NCBI RefSeq assembly: GCF_001305515.1
Contig: NZ_LJYW01000001.1
Coordinates: 978,307-1,042,306 of the forward strand
From: Prosthecodimorpha hirschii
GTDB lineage: Bacteria; Pseudomonadota; Alphaproteobacteria; Rhizobiales; Ancalomicrobiaceae
DNA length: 64,000 nt
Reading direction: 5' to 3'
In this document: piece by piece, positions 34,283 through 42,208 of the stretch
Numbering within the stretch: the stretch's first letter is position 1
Layout: each line of letters opens with the position of its first letter
Made by a program: the position numbers and the translations under genes
The notes under the pieces: model-generated
Databases searched by the model: none
Seen by the model: the letters and a program-made list of their open reading frames with translations, nothing else
Told to the model about the DNA's origin: nothing

Positions 34283-34792
34283 TCAGGCCCGTTCGACCCG
34301 GGCGGCGAAACAGCCGCGGCGGGCGAAATGCACATGCAGATAGGCGATCGCCGGCCGCGCCAGCCAGGCCGTCGCCAGCGCCTCCAATTCGGTGCCCTCG
34401 ACGACCTCGGCCTCGACGATCATGTCGGCGGCGTCATAGGCGCGCACCGACAGGAGCCGCGTGCGGATCTGGGCCGGCACATGGTCGAGCACCAAGGGCC
34501 CGGCCCGGTCGAGCCCGCGGCGGCGGACATAGATCGGCCCGCGCGACCCATAGGGGCTCGATGCCGGCTGGTGCTCGTAGTTCATCAGGATGAGGTCCTC
34601 GCCGGCCTCGGCCTCCTCGAGCGTGATGCGGCACGGATAGCCGCCGCCCGCCTCGGCGATCACCCGCACGGCACCGATCGCGGCGAGCCCGTCGTCGTCG
34701 AGCGCGAAGGCGGCCGCGACGGCGGCGGGATCGATGCCGCGGATGCGGAACGGCAGAGGACGGGTCTCGGACATCGAAGTTGCGGCGGTCAT
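34283..34792 (-). CDS. DUF1203 domain-containing protein
   Basis: The 169-residue protein of unknown function matches the DUF1203 family: FRIRGIDPAAVAAAF, PCRITLEEAEAGEDLILMNYEHQPASSPYGSRG with its typical NYEHQP core, GPIYVRRRG, and AYLHVHFARRGCFAARVER at the end. I used the ATG at 34792 because GGGAGAG lies 6 nt upstream; MSETRP at 34774 is the alternative. It converges on rlmB with copy B of the 119-bp repeat between. Confidence 0.82.
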   Translation of the reverse strand: MTAATSMSETRPLPFRIRGIDPAAVAAAFALDDDGLAAIGAVRVIAEAGGGYPCRITLEEAEAGEDLILMNYEHQPASSPYGSRGPIYVRRRGLDRAGPLVLDHVPAQIRTRLLSVRAYDAADMIVEAEVVEGTELEALATAWLARPAIAYLHVHFARRGCFAARVERA

Positions 34793-35069
34793 GGCGGCTC
34801 TCCCGGCAGGGCGTTGAAGGTCCGGCCACCCTGCCCGGCCGCTCCCGCTCCGACGACCCGATTTGCGACGGCCGCCGTTTCCGTCCGCGATCCCCGACCG
34901 ATCCCGCGCGGACGGCGCCGTCGGCGACGATCCCGCGGCCGCCCCAAGCGCCTCGGCGGGGGCCGCCCTCCCCGGCCGATGGCCGCGCCCCGCCATCCCC
35001 AACCGGCACGCCGCGCCGCCGCGCCGGGGGGATGAAACCCGCCGCCGCCTATGCTATGGCTCCGCCGGC

Positions 35070-35144
35070 GCCGGCATAGCTCAGCGGTAGAGCAGCGGTT
35101 TTGTAAACCGAAGGTCGGGGGTTCAATCCCCTCTGCCGGCACCA
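35070..35144 (+). tRNA. tRNA-Thr (anticodon TGT)
   Basis: A 75-nt cloverleaf: acceptor GCCGGCA/TGCCGGC, D-arm GCTC...GAGC, anticodon loop TTTGTAA (TGT), T-arm GGGGG-TTCAATC-CCCTC and encoded ACCA. Confidence 0.95.
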
Positions 35145-35497
35145 GATGTCTTCGGTGCGCGGCCATTGTTCGAGCCGCCCCCGGCTTGCCCCTCCAGGCT
35201 CCAACGGCCAAGGCCGCGCGACACGCGGCGGGACCCTGCTCGGCCGTTCAGGGCTGCGGCGAACCATCGGTCCGGACCGGGCAAATCCCGTGAGGCCGTG
35301 CGCACAAGACCCTCGCGGGGGCCGTCAGGCTCAACCACCCCCCGCCCGCTGAGCCGATCGGCAGCAACCCGCACGCCGCGGCTGACAGCAAATCCTATGA
35401 AGCCCTTGCAATCCCAAGATGATCTGCGTAGGACTCAAGTCAAACAGCCTCAGGAAAGCCCAGGCCGTTTCAGTCGATCAGGCGCGGCGGTGTGATT
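35145..35497. other. Gene-free stretch after tRNA-Thr
   Basis: These 353 bp hold no convincing gene, repeat or terminator. GC content falls from about 35380 towards the glycosyltransferase start, where the promoter of that gene should lie. Confidence 0.5.
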
Positions 35498-36943
35498 ATG
35501 AGCAAAATTGGAATAGGAATTATCACATTCAAGCGTCTTGAATATTTGAAGAGGGTTGTTGACGCGGTCAGAGAGTTCACGACATCTGAATATGAACTTG
35601 TTGTGGCGGAGGATGGTGGCGAGGACGGCGCGGTCGAGTGGTGCAGGCAGAACGCGATTCGTGTCGTGACCGGCCCGAACGCCGGGGCCTGCTGGAACAG
35701 GAACCGGGCTCTCTTTGCCCTGCAGGAATTGGGGTGCGACCCCGTTCTGTTTCTGGAGGACGACTGCCTCCCGGTATCCAAGAACTGGGACTGGCAATGG
35801 CGCATCGCGACGGCCTTGTTCGGACACGTCTCCTTTGCCCACCCGAAGCTCGACGCCTGGCGGATCAGCGGGACCGGCACCCCGACGGATCCGATCGCGA
35901 ACCACAAGGCGACGTCCCAGTGCCTGGCCACATCCGGCCTCGCCCTCGCGGAGGTCGGTTTCCTCGACACCCGCTTCAAAGGCTATGGCGTGGGCCACGC
36001 CGAGTGGACGAACCGGATGAAGCGAGCCGGCTACGGGTTCAAGAGATGCCTGGATACCCTCGGGCGGATGGGATCGGCCAATCTCTATATCCATGGCGGA
36101 CTGGTTGCGGACGATGGTCCGACCTTCAGGAACAAAGACACCGTCGAACGCAATCAAAAGCTCTATGAAGAAATCAAGCGCGAGCCGATCTATCGAAATC
36201 CATGGTCAAACGAAGACGAACGCAGCCGCTTCCTGGCCGAGCAGGCGGCTGCCGGGATCGGTTCGACCCGACACCAAGCGCTGCTCGGTCATGAGGAGGA
36301 GCGGCAGTCGCTGCTCGGAGACCACCACCTGGGCTCCTACGACCGCGCCTATCGCCGCGCCTTCGGGGAACCCAAGAGCTTCCTTCGGTCCAGCGGATGG
36401 CTTTCGTCGATCGCCCTGGCGATCCCGGCCTATGACGGCGAGATCATACCCTGGTTCAACTACACCTTCGTCGATCTGTTGCGAGAACGGGTTCGTCCGG
36501 ATTGGGACGTCTTCGAGTTCGGCGCCGGATACTCCACCCTGTGGTGGAGCAAGCATGTGACGAGCGTCCATTCTGTCGAGCACGACGAGCACTGGGCGGA
36601 CTTGATCCGCGCGCTCTGTCCGCCGGAGAAATCCGCCATCGAGAGCCGGCCTGCGGACAGTACCTATTCGGAAGCCATCCTGAATTCCGGAGAGAAGAGA
36701 TACGATATCATTGTCGTCGATGGCTTCGATCGTCCGGCTTGCATATCCAGAAGCATGCAATATCTCAAACCGGACGGATCGATGATCGTAGACAACAGCA
36801 ACAGACAAGAGTACCGAGAGGCGATCGATGCCGTCAAGGCTCAAGGGTTTCGAGAGCTTTCCCTGAAGGGGCCGGCGCCGATGACACATCAGGTCGAAAC
36901 GACATCGTTGCTGTATCGCGCCGACAACTCGTTCGGCCTATAG
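35498..36943 (+). CDS. Glycosyltransferase (GT2-like)-methyltransferase fusion
   Basis: This 481-residue protein begins with a GT-A fold: IGIGIITFKRLEYLKRVVDAV, VVAEDGGEDGA, NAGACWNRNRAL and the acidic metal site LFLEDDC (about 85-90). From about residue 310 a Rossmann-type methyltransferase domain follows, with VFEFGAGYSTLWWSKHV (SAM motif I, about 337), SVEHDEHWADLI, YDIIVVDGFDRP and GSMIVDNSNR. It could add and methylate a sugar on a surface glycan. The 5' third is less GC-rich than its surroundings, suggesting transfer. It stands alone between tRNA-Thr and the Tad-type gene. ATG 35498 is preferred over GTG 35492. Confidence 0.75.
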   Translation: MSKIGIGIITFKRLEYLKRVVDAVREFTTSEYELVVAEDGGEDGAVEWCRQNAIRVVTGPNAGACWNRNRALFALQELGCDPVLFLEDDCLPVSKNWDWQWRIATALFGHVSFAHPKLDAWRISGTGTPTDPIANHKATSQCLATSGLALAEVGFLDTRFKGYGVGHAEWTNRMKRAGYGFKRCLDTLGRMGSANLYIHGGLVADDGPTFRNKDTVERNQKLYEEIKREPIYRNPWSNEDERSRFLAEQAAAGIGSTRHQALLGHEEERQSLLGDHHLGSYDRAYRRAFGEPKSFLRSSGWLSSIALAIPAYDGEIIPWFNYTFVDLLRERVRPDWDVFEFGAGYSTLWWSKHVTSVHSVEHDEHWADLIRALCPPEKSAIESRPADSTYSEAILNSGEKRYDIIVVDGFDRPACISRSMQYLKPDGSMIVDNSNRQEYREAIDAVKAQGFRELSLKGPAPMTHQVETTSLLYRADNSFGL

Positions 36944-37241
36944 GAATATCTTGCGGCCTGAACCGGCTGAGGACGGCGCCGGCGGCCCCTGTCAAGGCTC
37001 GGGCGGACTTGCCGAGGCTCGGGGCCCCGCGCTTCAGGTCGCCGGCAAGCCGGCATTCGAGACGATGCCGGGGCCGGCCTGGCTCGCGGTTCGCGATAGC
37101 ACCAGTTCCGACGCCGCCCGCACCGGAGCTGCCGGCAAAAACATCGGCTTGATTAAAATTGTCGGGATCGGATTAACGGCGATTTCGCTTGTCGGCCGGA
37201 TAGTGCGCCATGGTGCGGTCTCAAACCAGTTGCGTTGCCTC

Positions 37242-38537
37242 ATGATCCGGTCCGTTCCCGCTTCCCTTCTCCGTCTCGCGCAGGACAGGCGCGGTTCGCT
37301 GACCAGCAGCTTTGCGCTGCTGACAGTCCCGGTGCTCGCCATGCTCGGCGGCATGCTGGATTTCGGCGTCGTCACCAATGCGCGCGGCGACATGCAGAAC
37401 GTGCTCGATGCTGCAGCGCTGGCGGTCGCCAAGGACGCCGGCAACATGACCGAGGCGCAGGTGCAGACCGCGGTGCAGGCCTATTTCAACAGCACCTACA
37501 CGTCGAAGGACGTGACCGGGATCACCGTCTCGGCCAAGCTCGTGACCGGCGACGCCGGCGACAAGTCGGTGACGGTGACCGGCACCGGATTGGTCAAGAC
37601 GACCTTCCTCGGCCTGCTCGGCATCGAAGACCTGACCTTCTCGACCTCGGCGACGGCGACCTGGGGGTCGACCCGGCTTCGCGTCGCGCTGGTGCTCGAC
37701 AATACCGGCTCGATGAGCAAGTCCGGCAAGATGACGGCGCTGAAGTCGGCGACGAAGTCCCTGCTGACCCAGTTGAAGGCCGCGGCGACCAATACCGAGG
37801 ATGTCTATGTCTCGATCATCCCCTTCGCCCGCGACGTGAATGTCGGCGCCGGCAACGTCAACGCCACCTGGATCCGCTGGACCGAATGGGAATCCGAGAA
37901 CGGCACCTGGAGCTGGGTCAAATCGGGCTGGAACTGGTACCAGGTCTGGACCCCGGCGAACCACAACACCTGGACCGGCTGCGTCATGGACCGGGACCAG
38001 GACTACGACACGACCGACACGGCGCCGACGACCGCCACGTCCGGGACCCTCTATCCCGCCGAACAGTATTCGGACTGCCCGGCTGCCGTGATGGCGCTCT
38101 CGAACAACTGGACCTCGCTGAACAGCAAGGTCGACGAGATGCAGCCGAACGGCAACACCAACCAGGGCATCGGCCTGCAATGGGGCTTCGCGTCGCTGAC
38201 CAAGGGTCCGCTGGCCATCCCGAGCAAGGATTCCAAGTATAAATATACCGACGCGATCGTGCTCTTCACCGACGGCCTGAACACCGAAAACCGCTGGTCG
38301 AGCCGGCAGTCGAGCATCGATGCCCGCCAGAAGAAGACGTGCACCAACGTCAAGGCCGCCGGGATCGTGCTCTATACGGTTCAGGTCGACACGTCCGGCT
38401 CGGACGGCGTATCGACGCTGCTGCAGGACTGCGCCACCGACACGTCGAAATATTTCATGCTGACCTCGGCGGATCAGATCATTTCGACCTTCCAGTCGAT
38501 CGGCACCTCGCTGTCGCAGCTGCGCCTGTCGAAGTGA
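37242..38537 (+). CDS. TadE/TadG-type pilus protein with von Willebrand A domain
   Basis: The 431-residue protein starts with a basic segment and one hydrophobic helix (RRGSLTSSFALLTVPVLAMLGGMLDFG, about 16-42), followed by NARGDMQNVLDAAALAVAKDAG, the standard Tad pseudopilin/TadG start. From about residue 145 a vWA domain appears, with a MIDAS-like LVLDNTGSMS (DxTxS variant), GNTNQGIGLQWGF and AIVLFTDGLNTENRW. Such proteins are exported and help anchor or assemble Flp pili. No other tad genes are in the window. The long upstream frame is not coding by appearance; the ATG at 37242 starts the homologous region. Confidence 0.82.
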   Translation: MIRSVPASLLRLAQDRRGSLTSSFALLTVPVLAMLGGMLDFGVVTNARGDMQNVLDAAALAVAKDAGNMTEAQVQTAVQAYFNSTYTSKDVTGITVSAKLVTGDAGDKSVTVTGTGLVKTTFLGLLGIEDLTFSTSATATWGSTRLRVALVLDNTGSMSKSGKMTALKSATKSLLTQLKAAATNTEDVYVSIIPFARDVNVGAGNVNATWIRWTEWESENGTWSWVKSGWNWYQVWTPANHNTWTGCVMDRDQDYDTTDTAPTTATSGTLYPAEQYSDCPAAVMALSNNWTSLNSKVDEMQPNGNTNQGIGLQWGFASLTKGPLAIPSKDSKYKYTDAIVLFTDGLNTENRWSSRQSSIDARQKKTCTNVKAAGIVLYTVQVDTSGSDGVSTLLQDCATDTSKYFMLTSADQIISTFQSIGTSLSQLRLSK

Positions 38538-38563
38538 CGGACCCGCGTCCGGGCTGCCGTCAC
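38534..38563. terminator. Bidirectional terminator between convergent genes
   Basis: GTGACGG (38534-38540) pairs with CCGTCAC (38557-38563), with an inner CCCG-CGTC-CGGG stem. It spans the stop codons of both the vWA gene and the MarR gene. Confidence 0.6.
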
Positions 38564-39168
38564 AGCGAGGCGGCGGCGCGGGCCGCCTGGTCGTAGTGGC
38601 CGCTGAGCGAGCGGATGCGGCGAGCGACCTCGCTGAGCGCGGCGCCCTCGACGCCGGTCGACAGGACGGAATCGACCAGCAGCGCCTCCCGGATCTCTGC
38701 ATATTTCCGGCAGGCCGCCTCCCCGGCCGGCGTGATGGCGGCGAGCTTCTCCTTGCCGCGCCGGCCGCTCTTGACCAGCTTCAGCCGCTCCAGCTTCTTC
38801 AGCGCATAGGCGACCGTGTGGGTGTCCTCGATATTGAGGACGAGACAGATGTCGGACAGCGTCTTGGCCTTGGCCCGGTGGTTGACGTTGTGCAGCACCA
38901 GAACGTCGAGCGGCGAGAGATCCGGCACCCCGGCCGCCGCCATGCAGCGCACGATCCAGCGGTTGAAGGCATGGATATACATGACCATGCCGAATTCGAT
39001 CTCCGACAGGGCCGGCATGGCCCCGGCGGCGAGATGGCCCGAGGAGACGATCGGGCCGACCGCCGTGTGCCGCGCCCGGGCCGCATCCGCCGCGCCGCGC
39101 GGAGCCTCGGCGTCGCCTCCACGCGGCTTGTCGTTCGGGTCCCGCCCGTCGTCCTCCGCGGCCATCAT
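38560..39168 (-). CDS. MarR-type winged-helix regulator (COG5631-like)
   Basis: The 202-residue protein has a disordered, charged N-terminus (about 1-45) followed by a winged helix: AGVPDLSPLDVLVLHNVNHRA, TLSDICLVLNIEDTHTVAYALKKLERLKLV and SGRRGKEKLAAITPAGEAA. It overlaps the end of dctM by 4 bp and is thus the last gene of the TRAP operon. It probably responds to the transported compound and may act at the dyad at 42148-42170. Confidence 0.85.
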   Translation of the reverse strand: MMAAEDDGRDPNDKPRGGDAEAPRGAADAARARHTAVGPIVSSGHLAAGAMPALSEIEFGMVMYIHAFNRWIVRCMAAAGVPDLSPLDVLVLHNVNHRAKAKTLSDICLVLNIEDTHTVAYALKKLERLKLVKSGRRGKEKLAAITPAGEAACRKYAEIREALLVDSVLSTGVEGAALSEVARRIRSLSGHYDQAARAAASL

Positions 39169-40472
39169 TTCGCTCCGAGCATCTGTTCGGGCAGCCAGGT
39201 GACCAGGCCCGGCGCGACGGTGACGAGCACGACCATCACGATCATGCCGACGAAGAAGGGCAGCGCGGCCAGCGCGACATAACCCATATTCTTGCGGGCC
39301 AGCGACTGCAGGACATAGAGATTGAAGCCGACCGGCGGCGTGATCTGCGCCATCTCGACCACCAGCACGATGAAGATGCCGAACCAGAGCAGGTCGATGC
39401 CGGCCGCCTGCACGGCCGGCAGGATGACGGATGTGGTCAGCACCACCATCGAAATGCCGTCGATGAAGCAGCCCATGACGATGAAGACGACGGTCAGCGC
39501 CGCGATCAGCGCGCCCTGGCTCAGCTGCATGTGGCTGATCCAGTCGGCGAACAGGCGCGGCAGGCCGGTCAGCCCCATCGCGGTCGACATGAAGGCGGCG
39601 CCGGTCAGGATCAGGCCGATCATGCAGGAGGTGCGCACCGCCCCGGTGACGCTTTGCCAGAAGGTCTCGGCGGTCAGCCCCCCGGTGGCCAGCGCCAGGA
39701 TCAGCGACCCGACCACGCCGAGCACGGCGGATTCGGTCGGCGTGGCATAGCCGCCATAGATCGAGCCGAGCACCAGCACGATCAGCAGGACGGTCGGGAT
39801 CAGGCGGCGCGACTGGTCGAGCTTCTGGACGAAGCTCATCGGCGCATCGGCCGGCGGGATGCGCGCCGGCTGCATCCAGGCATAGACCATCACGATGCCG
39901 GAGAAGATCAGCATCAGGACGATGCCGGGAACGACGCCGGCGATGAACAGGCGCGCGATCGAGACCTGTGCGGCGACGCCGTAGACGATCATGATGATCG
40001 AGGGCGGGATCAGCAGGCCGAGCGTGCCGGAGCCGGCGAGCGAGCCGACCACCATGAAGTCGTCGTAGCCGCGCCGGCGCAGTTCCGGGATGGTCATCTT
40101 GCCGATGGTCGCCGCGGTGGCGGCCGAGGATCCGGAGATCGCCGCGAAGATGCCGCAGCCATAGACGTTGGTGTGCAGCAGCCGGCCGGGCAGCCGCTGC
40201 ATCCAGGGGGCGAGGCCCTTGAACATGTCCTCGGCGAGCCGCGAGCGGAACAGGACCTCACCCATCCAGATGAACATCGGCAATGCGGTCAGCGACCAGG
40301 AATTGTTCGCCCCCCAGGTCGAGGTGGCGAACATCAGCCCGGACGGCCGGGTCGTGAAGGTCTCGATGGCGACGAAGCCGACGGCGGCGAGCGCCATGCC
40401 GATCCACAGCCCGCTGCCCAGGAAGGCGAACAGGCAGACGGTGAGGAGGATCGCAAGCGTGGTGGCATCCAT
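39165..40472 (-). CDS. TRAP transporter large permease (DctM-type)
   Basis: This 435-residue membrane protein of the DctM family has about twelve hydrophobic helices. It shows LPMFIWMGEVLFRSRLAEDMF (about 60-80), GRLLHTNVYGCGIFAAISGSSAATAATIG (about 95-123, the DctM signature), LIPPSIIMIVYG and the C-terminal QITPPVGFNLYVLQ. It works with the DctQ and DctP proteins encoded upstream to import an organic anion using a sodium gradient. Confidence 0.92.
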   Translation of the reverse strand: MDATTLAILLTVCLFAFLGSGLWIGMALAAVGFVAIETFTTRPSGLMFATSTWGANNSWSLTALPMFIWMGEVLFRSRLAEDMFKGLAPWMQRLPGRLLHTNVYGCGIFAAISGSSAATAATIGKMTIPELRRRGYDDFMVVGSLAGSGTLGLLIPPSIIMIVYGVAAQVSIARLFIAGVVPGIVLMLIFSGIVMVYAWMQPARIPPADAPMSFVQKLDQSRRLIPTVLLIVLVLGSIYGGYATPTESAVLGVVGSLILALATGGLTAETFWQSVTGAVRTSCMIGLILTGAAFMSTAMGLTGLPRLFADWISHMQLSQGALIAALTVVFIVMGCFIDGISMVVLTTSVILPAVQAAGIDLLWFGIFIVLVVEMAQITPPVGFNLYVLQSLARKNMGYVALAALPFFVGMIVMVVLVTVAPGLVTWLPEQMLGAK

Positions 40473-40484
40473 GGCGATCGCTCC

Positions 40485-41018
40485 TCAGCGTTCGAAGGTC
40501 GGCGCGTCGTCCGCCGAGGCGGCCGCATGGGCGAGATGGGACGGCGTGCCGCCCTTGAGCGCGCGCAGGAGATCCTCCGCCAGCGCGACGGCAAACACGG
40601 CAAGGCCGACGACCATGGAGAGCTGCGGGACCCAGAGCGGCACGGCGACCAGGCCCGAGGCGACATCGTGGAAGCGCCAGGAATCGAAGACCATGCGGCC
40701 GCACCAGAAGGTCGCCCAGCCGATCGCCACCAGGGCCGCCGCAAGCAGCACCGTCTCCAGCCCATGGCGGACGCGGCCGCCGATCCGGTCGATGATCAGG
40801 CCGACGCGAATGTGCTCGCCGCGCCGATAGGCCGGGGCCAGCCCGAGAAACAGGACCGCGACCAGGCCGTAGCCGGAGAAGTCGTCCGAAGCCGGAACCT
40901 GGCTGGCGACCAGACGCAGGCCGACATCGGCCAGGATGATGCACCCGATGCCGATCAGAGCGAGACCGGACAGGATTTCCATCGATCGATAGAGGGGAGC
41001 GAGGGGCGACGAGGTCAC
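40485..41018 (-). CDS. TRAP transporter small permease (DctQ-type)
   Basis: The 177-residue protein has four hydrophobic segments and the DctQ pattern FSGYGLVAVLFLGLAPAYRRGEHIRVGLIIDRI, followed by RMVFDSWRFHDVASGLVAVPLWVPQLSMVVG. Its C-terminal tail is short and charged. It lies 12 bp upstream of dctM. Confidence 0.9.
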   Translation of the reverse strand: MTSSPLAPLYRSMEILSGLALIGIGCIILADVGLRLVASQVPASDDFSGYGLVAVLFLGLAPAYRRGEHIRVGLIIDRIGGRVRHGLETVLLAAALVAIGWATFWCGRMVFDSWRFHDVASGLVAVPLWVPQLSMVVGLAVFAVALAEDLLRALKGGTPSHLAHAAASADDAPTFER

Positions 41019-41060
41019 GGCGGCGGGGCTCCTGGACGGATGCGGCGGTCGGATGGACGA

Positions 41061-41088
41061 AGGGCCGGAGCGTCGCCGCCCCGGCCCT
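41061..41088 (-). terminator. Hairpin between the TRAP binding-protein and permease genes
   Basis: AGGGCCGG (41061-41068) and CCGGCCCT (41081-41088) form an 8-bp perfect stem with a 12-nt loop, immediately after the dctP stop on the minus strand. It probably lowers permease expression relative to the binding protein, like the hairpin at 7777-7807. Confidence 0.5.
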
Positions 41089-41094
41089 CGCGGA

Positions 41095-42072
41095 TCACTT
41101 CTTGAAGGCCTCGATGATGGCCTTGCCGTCCGGTCCGGCCTTGTCGGCCCATTCGGCCGCCATGGTCTCGCCGATCTTGGTCAGTTCCGCGGCCATCGTG
41201 GCGGTCGGCGCGCCGACCTTCATGCCCTTCTCGGCCATGGTCTTCTTGAAGCCCTCGTTGAGCTTCTCGGACTCGGCCCAGCCGCGCGCCTCGGCCGCCG
41301 CCGCGGCGGCCAGCACGGCCTTGCGGTCGGCCTCGGACAGGGCGTCGAAGGCGGCCTTGTTGGCGAAGACGATGTTCTGCGGCAGGAAGGCCTGCGTGTC
41401 GTAGTAGCTGGAGAGATAGTCCCAGGCCTGGGTGTCGACGCCGGTGGCGCCCGACGAGATCATCGCTTCGGCGAGGCCGGCGCGGAAGGCCTGCGGCAGC
41501 TCGGCCTGCTGGACGGTGACCGGCGAGGCGCCGAGCAGCTGGGCGAAACGCGCGGTGGCCGGATTGTAGGAGCGGAATTTCAGGCCCTTCAGGTCGGCGA
41601 GCGCGGCCATGTCCTTCTTGGCGTAGACGCCCTGCGGCGGCCAGGCGACGGAATAGAGCAGGATCATGCCCTGCTTCTCCAGCCGGGCCGAAAGGGCCGG
41701 CTTGGCGATGGCATAGAGCTTCTTGGCCTGCGCATAGCTGGTGGCCAGACCCGGGATGGAATCGAAGGCGAAGATCGCGTCCTCGTTGCCGAGGGTGGAG
41801 ACGAGCAGCTCGCCGATCTGGACCGTGCCGGTCTGCACGCCGCGCTTGATCTCGGGCAGCTTCAGCAGCGATGCGTTCGAATGGACCGTGATGGCGAGCC
41901 GGCCGCCGGTCGCCTTGCCGACCTCGTCCACGAACTGGCGATTGTTGGCGGTGTGGAAGTTGCCGTCCGGATAGGGCGTCGGCATGTCCCACTTGACGGT
42001 CTGCGCCGAGGCGGCGCCGGAGAGCGATACGGCGACGAGGCCGGCGAAAAGGCTGGCGAAGACTGATTTCAC
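41095..42072 (-). CDS. TRAP transporter solute-binding protein (DctP-type)
   Basis: The 325-residue periplasmic protein has a signal peptide ([20 protein letters not shown], cleaved after ASA before QTVKW). It then shows the DctP fold: [26 protein letters not shown], the carboxylate-binding Arg region [22 protein letters not shown] (about 165-186), and [24 protein letters not shown]. The start is a GTG with a perfect GGAGG five bases upstream; the frame's upstream extension is rejected. Transcription is divergent from the hydantoinase gene, so its ligand may be that enzyme's substrate. Confidence 0.92.
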   Translation of the reverse strand: MKSVFASLFAGLVAVSLSGAASAQTVKWDMPTPYPDGNFHTANNRQFVDEVGKATGGRLAITVHSNASLLKLPEIKRGVQTGTVQIGELLVSTLGNEDAIFAFDSIPGLATSYAQAKKLYAIAKPALSARLEKQGMILLYSVAWPPQGVYAKKDMAALADLKGLKFRSYNPATARFAQLLGASPVTVQQAELPQAFRAGLAEAMISSGATGVDTQAWDYLSSYYDTQAFLPQNIVFANKAAFDALSEADRKAVLAAAAAAEARGWAESEKLNEGFKKTMAEKGMKVGAPTATMAAELTKIGETMAAEWADKAGPDGKAIIEAFKK

Positions 42073-42147
42073 GATGTCCTCCGTCAAAGATTCCGGCCTG
42101 CCGCGTGGCGTCCGGACCGTGACCGGACTGTTCCATCGGCTTGCCGG

Positions 42148-42177
42148 CTTGTCAACAAAATCTCGACAAGTTATCGT
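42148..42177 (+). promoter_or_regulatory. Promoter overlapped by an operator dyad
   Basis: TTGTCA (42149-42154) and TATCGT (42172-42177), 17 bp apart, form a sigma-70-like promoter for the hydantoinase gene. CTTGTC (42148-42153) and GACAAG (42165-42170) are perfect inverted arms covering the -35 box and spacer, a classic repressor position. The MarR protein encoded at 38560-39168 is the likely binder. Confidence 0.5.
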
Positions 42178-42208
42178 CGTTTTCAAATCGAACGGCTCGA
42201 GGCTGGAC

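Noticed and set aside
36951-37241. N-terminal extension of the vWA gene by about 97 codons
   Set aside because: The extension lies upstream of a proper Tad-type N-terminus and reads as non-coding.
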